Source: Flavobacteriaceae bacterium UBA6268
GTDB taxonomy: Bacteria > Bacteroidota > Bacteroidia > Flavobacteriales > Flavobacteriaceae
DNA length: 7,706 bases
Direction of reading: 5' to 3'
NCBI GenBank assembly: GCA_002440705.1
Contig: DJVA01000071.1
Coordinates: forward strand, 1-7,706
The notes under the pieces were generated by a model. It did not search any database, was not told the origin of the DNA, and was given only the letters and a program-made list of their open reading frames with translations. Position numbers and translations under genes: made by a program. This document shows positions 1 to 6,220 of this stretch, in pieces. The first letter of the stretch is position 1. Each line of letters starts with the position of its first letter.

Positions 1-132
1 TTTATCGAAGCCGAATTTGAAATGACCGACCATGATAGATTCGAATGGGTTTTACCAAAGGATTTGCTTAATTGGAAATTAGCTCCTGCTGATATACCAA
101 TTGCGAAAGAATATATTAAAAAGGTTGTATAA
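1..132 (+). CDS. Nudix (MutT-like) hydrolase, C-terminal fragment
   Basis: This is the 3' end of a gene that begins before the window. It gives 43 residues (first FIEAEFEMTD, last EYIKKVV) and stops with TAA at 130-132. The pattern of an aromatic/Trp segment (FEWV, 14-17), then a Leu-Leu helix (PKDLLNWKL, 19-27), then APADIPIAK (28-36) is the usual C-terminal strand and helix of small Nudix (deoxy)nucleoside triphosphate pyrophosphohydrolases of the MutT type, which remove oxidised nucleotides such as 8-oxo-dGTP. The Nudix box (GX5EX7REUXEEXGU) would lie upstream of the window, so the catalytic residues cannot be checked and substrate is unknown. The fragment is AT-rich (about one third G+C), clearly lower than nth next to it. 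It converges on nth across an 83-base gap. The assignment rests on the tail alone and is moderate. Confidence 0.6.
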   Translation, partial: FIEAEFEMTDHDRFEWVLPKDLLNWKLAPADIPIAKEYIKKVV

Positions 133-215
133 CCCCCTCCTTTTCCTAATTAGTGATATATGCCCTATGTAATGCGTTCACTATTTGAGTTCTAATTATA
201 TTATTAAAAGGAGTG
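133..215. terminator. Convergent spacer with nested inverted repeats, possible bidirectional terminator
   Basis: The spacer lies between the stop codons of the Nudix gene (+) and nth (-). It contains three nested complementary pairs: CTCCTTTT at 137-144 with AAAAGGAG at 206-213; TAATTAG at 147-153 with CTAATTA at 192-198; and AGTGA at 152-156 with TCACT at 178-182. The last two share two bases, so they cannot both form fully. The outer arms are U-rich or A-rich, as expected if transcripts from either side end here, but there is no compact GC-rich stem followed by a T-run. The call is therefore tentative. Confidence 0.25.
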
Positions 216-872
216 TTACTTCTTCACCTTGTAATACTCCACCACCACACTCTTCCGTCCCACCGTCTTGGTTATCACATCCTTCTCCAAATCCCAGCCT
301 CGGGCAGGGGAGTACTCGCGGCCGTAGTAAATGATCTGTAGGTGGAGCTTGTTCCATAATTCCTTAGGAAATAGGCGTTTGGCGTCCTTTTCGGTTTGTA
401 CCACGTTTTTACCGTTGCTGAGGCCCCAGCGGTACATGAGCCGGTGGATGTGGGTATCCACGGGGAAAGCCGGCACCCCAAATGCCTGGCTCATCACTAC
501 GCTGGCGGTTTTGTGGCCCACACCGGGGAGGGCTTCCAGCGCTTCGAAGTCGGCGGGGACGTTGCCATCATACTTTTCAATGAGGATTTGGGAGAGGCCA
601 TGGATGCCCTTGCTTTTCATGGGCGACAGCCCCACGGGCTTGATGATGTCCCGGATTTCGTCTACACTGAGCTTTACCATGTCGTAAGGATTGTTGGCCT
701 TGGCAAACAGGAGGGGGGTAATTAGGTTCACCCGGGCATCGGTACTTTGGGCAGAGAGCAATACGGCGATGAGCAGGGTGTAGGGGTCTTGGTGCTCGAG
801 GGGGATGGGAACGGTGGGGTACAGTTGCTCGAGGGTTTTGATGATGTATTGGGCTTTTTCGGATTGGGTCAT
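216..872 (-). CDS. nth: Endonuclease III (Nth), cysteine-free, lacking the iron-sulfur cluster loop
   Basis: A DNA glycosylase/AP lyase of base excision repair that removes oxidised pyrimidines, 218 residues against about 211 in E. coli. Visible features: LLSAQSTD (38-45) of the substrate-facing N-terminal region, helix-hairpin-helix LPGVGHKTA (115-123) with the catalytic lysine K121, and VDTHIHR (138-144) with the catalytic aspartate D139; these align with E. coli K120 and D138 with a constant offset of one. The C-terminus differs from the classic family: where E. coli has Cys187 and three more cysteines holding a [4Fe-4S] cluster, this protein has Ser188 in GREYSPARGWD and then a Lys/Val-rich tail without cysteine. 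The whole protein has no cysteine at all. Both catalytic residues remain, so activity is expected. The start at 872 gives the standard N-terminus; its leader is a run of A residues with no Shine-Dalgarno. Coding G+C is about 55 percent by hand count, higher than its neighbours. Confidence 0.93.
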   Translation of the reverse strand: MTQSEKAQYIIKTLEQLYPTVPIPLEHQDPYTLLIAVLLSAQSTDARVNLITPLLFAKANNPYDMVKLSVDEIRDIIKPVGLSPMKSKGIHGLSQILIEKYDGNVPADFEALEALPGVGHKTASVVMSQAFGVPAFPVDTHIHRLMYRWGLSNGKNVVQTEKDAKRLFPKELWNKLHLQIIYYGREYSPARGWDLEKDVITKTVGRKSVVVEYYKVKK

Positions 873-901
873 AGTAAAAAAAAATAATCGTTTCGTTCAT
901 T

Positions 902-1117
902 TTGCCTTGATGCAAAACGAACCAAAAAATCAAGAAGATTTTAGGCAATTTTTGCACACAAGTGCAAAACCGCAGCTGTCTCTAGCGCTGCATGCTCTTT
1001 TTTTGCTGGCACTTTGTGCCCAAGACGCAAAAACGCAGTTTCGCTTGAGCCACTGCTATTGCTTGAAAATCTTCGCTCTTTGGGGTACTTTTAAAGCGTA
1101 CGATACTAACAAAGAGC
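902..1117. repeat. Cluster of inverted repeats, candidate dispersed intergenic repeat or structured RNA
   Basis: This stretch upstream of nth holds a dense series of short inverted repeats: TTGCCT 902-907 with AGGCAA 943-948; CTTGAT 906-911 with ATCAAG 929-934; TTTTGCAC 950-957 with GTGCAAAA 962-969 (perfect 8-bp stem, 4-base loop); GCAGC 972-976 with GCTGC 987-991; GGCAC 1008-1012 with GTGCC 1016-1020; GCAGT 1035-1039 with ACTGC 1052-1056; and GCTCTTTG 1075-1082 with CAAAGAGC 1110-1117. There is no credible coding frame: the only open frame (805-1122, +) is low-complexity in meaning and runs antisense into nth. The first part (about 901-934) resembles a motif I recall as recurring between genes in Bacteroidota genomes, but I cannot confirm that here. 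It could be a mobile palindromic repeat, a small RNA or the nth leader. Confidence 0.4.
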
Positions 1118-1317
1118 CATAAAGATACTTAGATAAAATAAAAAGACTTTAAAATCTTTCGTGGAAAAGATGGCGGTGCTTACAGAAAAGAAGTTTCATG
1201 CTTGTGCCTGATAGGTATTGTATTGAGGGTTGATGCGATTGTGTTTGGGCTCAGTTTTATGAAGTGATTTAACGCAATTCTAACACGGTTTTATTTTTTA
1301 CCGCAGAACTTATTGTG
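1118..1317. other. Non-coding stretch without recognisable features
   Basis: This is the right half of the 482-base gap between nth and the peroxiredoxin gene. It is moderately AT-rich. Apart from a weak A/T hairpin (AAAGA and TCTTT flanking a short loop, roughly 1142-1159), I see no ORF with family resemblance, no tRNA or known RNA signature, and no strong terminator. It may hold upstream regulatory sequence for either flanking gene. Confidence 0.3.
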
Positions 1318-1325
1318 TAAGTTTG
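1318..1325 (+). promoter_or_regulatory. Candidate Bacteroidota -7 promoter element for the peroxiredoxin gene
   Basis: TAAGTTTG matches the Bacteroidota -7 consensus TAnnTTTG exactly. It lies 29 bases before the ATG at 1355, which would give a short 5' leader ending in an A-rich ACAAAAAACGAGTT segment. A clear -33 TTG is not present at 17-23 bases upstream; only a T-run (1294-1299) occupies that place. No operator for a peroxide-sensing regulator is obvious. Confidence 0.4.
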
Positions 1326-1354
1326 TAAAGTAAAGATTAAACAAAAAACGAGTT

Positions 1355-1813
1355 ATGAAAACCCTCAAATCGGGCGATAAAGCCCCTCAATTTAAAGCCC
1401 TGGACGAACAAGGAAATACGATTACGCTCGACGATTACAAAGGAAAGAAGTTGGTAGTGTTTTTCTACCCGGCGGCCAATACGCCTACCTGTACTGTGGA
1501 GGCTTGTAACTTGCGAGACCACTACAAGGATTTGCAAGCAGCAGGGTATGAGATCTTGGGTGTGAGTGCCGACTCGCAGCGAAAGCAGACCAATTTCAAA
1601 AAGAAATTCAATTTTCCTTATCCTTTATTGGCCGATGAGCACAAAGAGGTCATCCATGCCTTTGGGGTTTGGGGTCCCAAAAAGTTCATGGGCCGCATTT
1701 TCGACAGCATTCACCGGATTACGTTTGTAATTGACGAAAAGGGGGTTATCGAGCGGGTCATCGACGATGTGAAGAGCAAGGAACACGCTGCCCAGATTTT
1801 GGCTAGTTCGTGA
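1355..1813 (+). CDS. bcp: Thioredoxin-dependent thiol peroxidase, Bcp/PrxQ peroxiredoxin
   Basis: Cytosolic peroxidase that reduces hydrogen peroxide and organic hydroperoxides using thioredoxin or similar thiols. The 152 residues match the usual length of the Bcp/PrxQ class. The thioredoxin fold begins with LKSGDKAPQF (4-13). The active site reads FYPAANTPTCTVEAC: T43 and C46 form the peroxidatic TxxC motif, and C51 is the resolving cysteine in the CX4C spacing typical of atypical 2-Cys PrxQ enzymes. HRITFVID (120-127) carries the conserved arginine R121 of the active site, and GVWGPKKFMGR (104-114) is the family loop before it. There is no signal peptide. The family often has a Gly before the peroxidatic Cys (TPGCT); here it is Thr45, a modest change. 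The gene stands alone on this strand, and its last 11 bases (1803-1813) also encode the end of the opposing gene. Confidence 0.95.
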   Translation: MKTLKSGDKAPQFKALDEQGNTITLDDYKGKKLVVFFYPAANTPTCTVEACNLRDHYKDLQAAGYEILGVSADSQRKQTNFKKKFNFPYPLLADEHKEVIHAFGVWGPKKFMGRIFDSIHRITFVIDEKGVIERVIDDVKSKEHAAQILASS

Positions 1814-3257
1814 CCTCCTTCGGCGATTGGTGGTAATTGAACAATTGCTTGTCCTTGATGAGCTGTGCCACGCCATCCGGTAGCATTTCTTCCCAACCCT
1901 CCTGATTGTTTTCAATTTTATCGAGCACGTCCCTGGAAAAGATGTCCAGATAGTCGCTGTTGAAATTTTCAATGTCCACCAACTTCCCGTTGTATTTGAA
2001 GAACTTGTAAAGCTCCTTCATACGGGGATGCACCTTGAGGTTGTCGGAGTTGATCAACTGTCCAGTTTCGGGATCGGACATGGGGTATAGGTACACCTTC
2101 AAATCCTTAAAGAACAGTTTTCCAAAGGCTTCCAAAATACCGCCACTGACATGGCGGTAGTATTTTTCGTCGAAGATGGCTACCAGGTTGTTCACGCCCA
2201 TGGTGAGTCCCATGCGGCTGCGGGTGTAATTGGAAAAATATTCCACCAAACGGTAGTATTCCTGAAAATTGGAAATCATGACGTTATGGCCCAGTGAACA
2301 GAGGATACGGGCACGGTCCATAAAATCCTGCTCGTCGATTTCCCCTTCGGCCCTAAGGTTGGACAGGGTAATTTCAAATACGGTTACCGTATTTTCTTCT
2401 TCCACCCGGGATTCTTTCAGGAAGAGTTCCAAGGATTTTTCATACATGTCCATATTCACCTTGGTTACCGGGCGGAAACTCCCACGGAGTGCCAAAATGT
2501 TTTTCTTATAGAACATGGCAGCAGGAAGGATCATGTTTCCATCGGAACCAAACACCACGGCTTCGGTCATGCCATTCTTAATCAACTGCAGGCTCATCAA
2601 TCGGTTGTCTACATTTTCGAAGCGGGGGCCACTGAAGTTGATGGTATCGATTTCAATTTTATCCTTGTCGATGTGATCGTACAGGTAGCGTAGAAGTTTT
2701 TTGGGCTGATCGTGCTTGTAAAAGGCACCATAAATGAGGTTCACCCCCAAAATTCCCAACGTTTGTTGTTGCAGAATGGCCTCAGTTTCCTTGAAGCGGA
2801 TGTGCAATACAATTTCGCTATAGGCTTCGGTGGGATCCAATTGGAATTTGATTCCAAGCCAACCGTGTCCTTTGTATTTTTTGGCAAAGTCGATAGTGGC
2901 CACCGTATTGGCATAGGCAAAGAACATTTTGTTGGGATGCTTCTTACGGACGATGCGTTCCTCAATCAGTTTGATTTCGTAGTCCAGCATCCTTTTCACC
3001 CGTGATTCCGTTACGTACCGGCCGTCGGGCTCCACACCATAAATCGCATCGGAGAAATCCTTATCGTACGCACTCATGGTTTTGGCAATGGTTCCGGAGG
3101 CGCCACCTGCCCTGAAGAAATTACGCACTGTTTCCTGCCCGGCGCCAATTTCGGCAAAGGTACCGTAGATGTTCTCGTTCAGATTGATCCGTAGGGCCTT
3201 GTCCTTGATGGAAGGAATCGTTTCAAACTTCTTATCCCCAGGAATGATTTCCGGCAT
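1803..3257 (-). CDS. Conserved 484-residue Bacteroidota protein of unknown function
   Basis: A soluble, probably cytosolic protein: no signal peptide, no membrane segment, one cysteine (C320). I recognise it as a highly conserved type in flavobacteria, but its function is not established to my knowledge. Conserved-looking segments are RINLNENIYGTFAEIGAGQE (23-42), FFRAGGASGTIAK (47-59), SAYDKDFSDAIYG (62-74), ANTVATIDFAK (116-126), LGILGVNLIYGAFY (167-180), NFSGPRFENVDNRLMSLQL (207-225), LRGSFRPVTKVNMDMY (257-272), ISNFQEYYRLVEYF (328-341) and LKVHPRMKELYKFFKYNGK (407-425). The Gly/Ala-rich GAGQ and RAGGASGT stretches could bind a phosphate or nucleotide, but this is a guess. From memory, homologues sometimes carry labels such as TonB-dependent receptor or nicotinate-nucleotide adenylyltransferase; nothing here shows a beta-barrel, plug domain or HxGH motif. 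The start is supported by an AAGGAAA Shine-Dalgarno-like site at 3263-3269. It lies 126 bases after pntB on the same strand. Confidence 0.9.
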   Translation of the reverse strand: MPEIIPGDKKFETIPSIKDKALRINLNENIYGTFAEIGAGQETVRNFFRAGGASGTIAKTMSAYDKDFSDAIYGVEPDGRYVTESRVKRMLDYEIKLIEERIVRKKHPNKMFFAYANTVATIDFAKKYKGHGWLGIKFQLDPTEAYSEIVLHIRFKETEAILQQQTLGILGVNLIYGAFYKHDQPKKLLRYLYDHIDKDKIEIDTINFSGPRFENVDNRLMSLQLIKNGMTEAVVFGSDGNMILPAAMFYKKNILALRGSFRPVTKVNMDMYEKSLELFLKESRVEEENTVTVFEITLSNLRAEGEIDEQDFMDRARILCSLGHNVMISNFQEYYRLVEYFSNYTRSRMGLTMGVNNLVAIFDEKYYRHVSGGILEAFGKLFFKDLKVYLYPMSDPETGQLINSDNLKVHPRMKELYKFFKYNGKLVDIENFNSDYLDIFSRDVLDKIENNQEGWEEMLPDGVAQLIKDKQLFNYHQSPKEVTN

Positions 3258-3296
3258 AGCAATTTCCTTATAAAAGAATTTGCCGTAAAGATAATA

Positions 3297-3370
3297 AATC
3301 GGCTAGGGAATCCCTTCAAAAATACGTTAATAAATCTTTCCCTGATAATAGGTGTTGGTGCCGATTCCCC
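3297..3370 (-). promoter_or_regulatory. Competing inverted repeats between pntB and the 484-residue protein gene
   Basis: On the transcribed (-) strand, GGGGAATCGGC (3370-3360) can pair with GCCGATT (3303-3297) through AATCGGC, or with GATTCCC (3312-3306) through GGGAATC. These pairings share bases and exclude each other. The first is extended by AGGGAA (3343-3338) with TTCCCT (3310-3305), leaving a 16-base bulge on one side and a 27-base loop, and is followed by TATTATCTTTA. This could be an attenuator or partial intercistronic terminator that reduces read-through from the pnt genes. It is also possible that only the promoter inside the loop matters. No fold energy was computed. Confidence 0.35.
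3317..3324 (-). promoter_or_regulatory. Candidate -7 promoter element for the 484-residue protein gene
   Basis: Read on the - strand this is TATTTTTG, an exact match to TAnnTTTG, placed about 60 bases before the start codon at 3257. No TTG -33 partner is evident at the usual distance. If real, the downstream gene has its own promoter in addition to any read-through from pntB. Confidence 0.3.
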
Positions 3371-3383
3371 GATGAGCCTATGC

Positions 3384-4772
3384 CTACATCCCTTTGATTT
3401 CGGAGATGAGTTCCTGTATCACTTTCTTGGCATCCCCAAACAGCATCGAAGTTTTTGGGTTGTAAAACAGTTCGTTTTCGATACCGGCATAACCCGGCTT
3501 CATGCTACGTTTGTTCACAATGATCTTTTTGGCATTTTCCACCTGCAAAATGGGCATGCCATAAATGGGGCTGGAAGGGTCGTTGTGTGCTGCAGGATTC
3601 ACCACATCGTTGGCTCCGACCACAAAAACCACATCGGTATTGGCAAATTCGGGGTTTACGTCCTCCATTTCGGCCAGTTTGCCATAGTCCACATTGGTTT
3701 CCGCCAACAGCACGTTCATGTGTCCTGGCATGCGACCAGCCACGGGGTGAATGGCGTATTTTACCTCCACACCTTTACTTTCCAGTAGTTCTTCCAACTC
3801 GTGGATGGCATGCTGGGCCTGGGCGACGGCTAGACCATACCCAGGAACAAAAATGACTCGGTTGGAGTAGTTCATGAGGATGGCTACATCGCTTACGGTG
3901 GTGGTCTTGATATCGCCTTGAATGCTACTGCCGGTACCCACGGCCGCCGTAGTGTCGCCAAAGCCACCAAACAATACATTGACCAAGGAACGGTTCATGG
4001 CATTGCACATCGCAAAGGTAAGGATGGTCCCAGCGGAGCCTACTAAAATCCCTCCGGTGAGCATCACCATGTTTCCATAAAGGAAGCCACTTAGTGCAGC
4101 GGCCAGTCCTGTAAAAGAGTTCAAAAGGGAGATAACTACAGGCATATCCGCTCCACCAATAGGAAGCACGAAGATGATTCCATAGAAAATAGCCGCAAAG
4201 AACAATAGGTATAGCAACAGTTGGCTGTCGGTTCCCGACCAAATCATGAAAGCGGCAAAGGCCAGAATACCCAATAATACTAGGTTGTTGATGAGGTTGT
4301 ATTTTGGAAGTCGGATGGGTTTTGAAAGGGTGCCGTTCAATTTTCCCCATGCTATCATGCTTCCCGAGAAGGAAACACTACCAATGACGATGCCCCCAAG
4401 AATGGTCATGATGGAAAGGCGGTGGTCGGTATAATGGGCAAACTCCACAAGTCCGATTAAGGCAGCACTGGCACCTCCCATTCCGTTGAACAGCGATACC
4501 AGTTCGGGCATTTTGGTCATTTTCACCTTTTTGGCCACCATCCAGCCGCTTACGGTTCCAATGGCAATGGCAATGCCAATCAATGCATAGATGAAGGTGG
4601 GCACCTTACCGGGATACAGAAAGATGGTTCCTAAAATGGCGGCAGTCATCCCTGCAGCAGCAATGAGGTTTCCCCTTCGGGCAGTTTCGGGATGTCCTAA
4701 CATTTTCAATCCTAAAATGTAGGTGATTGAGGCAACCAAGTAGATTAATTCGAGGCCGATAGGATAGTTCAT
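3384..4772 (-). CDS. pntB: NAD(P) transhydrogenase subunit beta (PntB)
   Basis: Inner-membrane subunit of the proton-translocating transhydrogenase, which drives hydride transfer from NADH to NADP+ with the proton-motive force. Its 462 residues equal the E. coli length. Residues 1-260 are the membrane domain (dII), with about nine hydrophobic segments, near 6-22, 36-52, 57-79, 97-112, 122-143, 160-178, 183-205, 213-233 and 238-256. Residues from about 290 on are the NADP(H)-binding dIII: VPGYGLAVAQAQ (309-320), HPVAGRMPGHMNVLLAE (342-358), GANDVVNPAA (386-395), NKRSMKPGYAG (420-430) and FGDAKK (445-450). In the motif MPELVSLFNGMGG (88-100), Asn96 stands where E. coli has the proton-channel histidine His91. 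The start codon overlaps the pntA2 stop in an ATGA, a sign of coupled translation. The upstream leader is A-rich. Identity is firm. Confidence 0.97.
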   Translation of the reverse strand: MNYPIGLELIYLVASITYILGLKMLGHPETARRGNLIAAAGMTAAILGTIFLYPGKVPTFIYALIGIAIAIGTVSGWMVAKKVKMTKMPELVSLFNGMGGASAALIGLVEFAHYTDHRLSIMTILGGIVIGSVSFSGSMIAWGKLNGTLSKPIRLPKYNLINNLVLLGILAFAAFMIWSGTDSQLLLYLLFFAAIFYGIIFVLPIGGADMPVVISLLNSFTGLAAALSGFLYGNMVMLTGGILVGSAGTILTFAMCNAMNRSLVNVLFGGFGDTTAAVGTGSSIQGDIKTTTVSDVAILMNYSNRVIFVPGYGLAVAQAQHAIHELEELLESKGVEVKYAIHPVAGRMPGHMNVLLAETNVDYGKLAEMEDVNPEFANTDVVFVVGANDVVNPAAHNDPSSPIYGMPILQVENAKKIIVNKRSMKPGYAGIENELFYNPKTSMLFGDAKKVIQELISEIKGM

Positions 4773-5080
4773 TGCTTTTTCTTTTTAAACATTTCCAGCA
4801 TGCGATCGGTGACTACAAAACCGCCCACTACATTGAGGGTCCCCAAAATGACGGCTACAAATCCTAGGGCCAGGGCCAAATAGTTTTCGGGATCTACACC
4901 CAACATGACCAAAATGGCCCCGATAATGATGACCCCGTGTATGGCATTGGCGCCCGACATCAATGGGGTGTGCAATACTGCCGGAACATGACTGATTACT
5001 TCAACCCCCACAAATACCATCAACACGATGATGTAAACCATTTGGAGGTGTGAGGTGATGAAATCCATAAATTCTACCAT
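4769..5080 (-). CDS. pntA2: NAD(P) transhydrogenase subunit alpha, part 2 (PntA2)
   Basis: Small membrane subunit of 103 residues that corresponds to the C-terminal membrane part of E. coli PntA. In the split three-gene form it is a separate protein. Three membrane helices are visible, near residues 13-32, 45-61 and 68-90. Family signatures are SHVPAVLHTPLMSGANAIHG (30-49) and LGTLNVVGGFVVTDRMLEMF (79-98). His48 in NAIHG stands at the place of the T. thermophilus alpha-2 His42; E. coli has Ser there. The C-terminus is a lysine-rich tail (KKKKQ). Its start is only two bases after the pntA1 stop and its stop overlaps pntB by four bases, so all three are co-transcribed. A second ATG four codons downstream (Met5) is an alternative start; I keep the first because of the tight spacing. 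Confidence 0.95.
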   Translation of the reverse strand: MVEFMDFITSHLQMVYIIVLMVFVGVEVISHVPAVLHTPLMSGANAIHGVIIIGAILVMLGVDPENYLALALGFVAVILGTLNVVGGFVVTDRMLEMFKKKKQ

Positions 5081-5082
5081 AA

Positions 5083-6195
5083 CTAAGCTGTTTTTCCGTT
5101 TTGCCGAATCGTTCCGTTTTGGACGATGAGCGTTGCGTTGGTTATTTCGTCTTCAAAATTGTATTCAAACTGGGAATCCTTGGTGAGGTTGTTGATGAAA
5201 TTGTACATGTTCTTGCCAAACAATTCACTGGCGTTGGTAGAAACACTTTCTGGGGATATGGTCGTACCAATAATTTTCACTCCATTTTTCACTACGATTT
5301 CGTGTCGTTTGCTTAGCGTACAATTGCCTCCTTGATCGGCAGCCAAGTCAATGATCACCGAACCGTTTTTCATGTGGCTTACCTGTTCTTCATCAATCAA
5401 CACTGGCGATTTGCGTCCGGGGACCATGGCGGTGGTGATGACCAAATCGGCTTGGTACAGCGATTTGTTGACGGCTTCCCTTTGCTTGCGGGCATAGTCT
5501 TCCGAGGCTACTTTGGCATAGACACTGGCTTCTTGGTTTTGGTCGTGTTCCACCTCGATGAATTTGGCTCCCAACGACTCTGTTTGTTCTTTGGTTTCGG
5601 GACGAATGTCGGTAGCCTCAACGATGGCACCTAGTCGTTTGGCGGTAGCAATGGCCTGTAACCCTGCTACTCCAACGCCAAATACCAATACCCGTGCGGG
5701 GGTAATGGTACCGGCCGGGGTCATCATGAGGGGTAAAATTTTGGTCATTTCGTAAGCGCCCCGGATCACGGCCTTGTATCCAGCCAAATTGCTCTGGGAG
5801 CTCAATACGTCCATGTCTTGGGCTCGGGAGATCCGTGGAATGGCGTCCAAAGAGAAAGCCGACGCACCGGTGGCAGCAATTTTTTGAATGAGATCGGGGT
5901 TGGATTTGTGGAATAACTGGCTGATGAGCACATGCTCTTTGCGAACCAGTTTCAAATCGTCGGCATCAAAAGGATTGATTTTAATCAGCACATCAGCGTC
6001 CTTGAAGATCACGCCTCGTTTTTCAATGACGGCACCCGCTTCCCTATAATCCTTGTTTTTGAAGGAAGCCGTTTCGCCGGCATCTTCTTCAACAAGTACT
6101 TCAAAACCTAGATCGATTAGTTGTTTGGCAATTTTTGGGGTAATGGAAACACGAGTTTCCCCTTTTTGTGTTTCCTTTAGAATTCCTAGTATCAT
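5083..6195 (-). CDS. pntA1: NAD(P) transhydrogenase subunit alpha, part 1 (PntA1), NAD(H)-binding domain
   Basis: Peripheral cytosolic subunit (dI) that binds NAD(H) and passes hydride to the NADP site on PntB; related to alanine dehydrogenase. It has 370 residues, typical for the split form. Visible features: GILKETQKGETRVSITP (4-20) at the N-terminus; the conserved loop PRISRAQDMDVLSSQSNLAG (120-139), where R121, Q126 and D129 match the invariant Arg127/Gln132/Asp135 triad of the R. rubrum enzyme; a Rossmann GVGVAG (173-178) followed by the acidic residue D196 (EATDIRPE) expected for NAD preference; TTAMVPGRKSP (254-264); and DLAADQGGNC (283-292). There is no membrane helix, in keeping with the split gene. 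The start at 6195 fits the family N-terminus, but there is no Shine-Dalgarno before it. It is the first gene of the pnt operon and is divergent from the MBL-fold gene. Confidence 0.96.
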   Translation of the reverse strand: MILGILKETQKGETRVSITPKIAKQLIDLGFEVLVEEDAGETASFKNKDYREAGAVIEKRGVIFKDADVLIKINPFDADDLKLVRKEHVLISQLFHKSNPDLIQKIAATGASAFSLDAIPRISRAQDMDVLSSQSNLAGYKAVIRGAYEMTKILPLMMTPAGTITPARVLVFGVGVAGLQAIATAKRLGAIVEATDIRPETKEQTESLGAKFIEVEHDQNQEASVYAKVASEDYARKQREAVNKSLYQADLVITTAMVPGRKSPVLIDEEQVSHMKNGSVIIDLAADQGGNCTLSKRHEIVVKNGVKIIGTTISPESVSTNASELFGKNMYNFINNLTKDSQFEYNFEDEITNATLIVQNGTIRQNGKTA

Positions 6196-6220
6196 ACTAT
6201 TAAAGTCTGATTTTAAGTCG

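Noticed and set aside
577..957. Open frame of 126 codons on the - strand overlapping the nth start
   Set aside because: It is a different frame of nth, proline- and histidine-rich in the manner of a shadow frame, while nth in the correct frame has all the family motifs.
805..1122. Open frame of 105 codons on the + strand upstream of the peroxiredoxin gene
   Set aside because: It begins inside nth on the opposite strand, has no family resemblance, and runs through the hairpin-rich non-coding stretch.
1803..3257. Reading the 484-residue protein as a TonB-dependent receptor
   Set aside because: There is no signal peptide, TonB box, plug domain or amphipathic beta-barrel pattern, and the length is too short for the family.
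3305..3315. AGGGAATCCCT as a compact hairpin terminator
   Set aside because: The arms are separated by a single base, so it cannot form a hairpin by itself; its bases are better explained by the longer-range pairings in the spacer.
3372..3788. 138-codon + strand frame opposite pntB
   Set aside because: It is the antisense shadow of the conserved NADP(H)-binding domain of PntB and has no signature of its own.
3925..4350. 141-codon - strand frame inside pntB
   Set aside because: It is an alternative frame within pntB; the pntB frame is full length and matches the family throughout.
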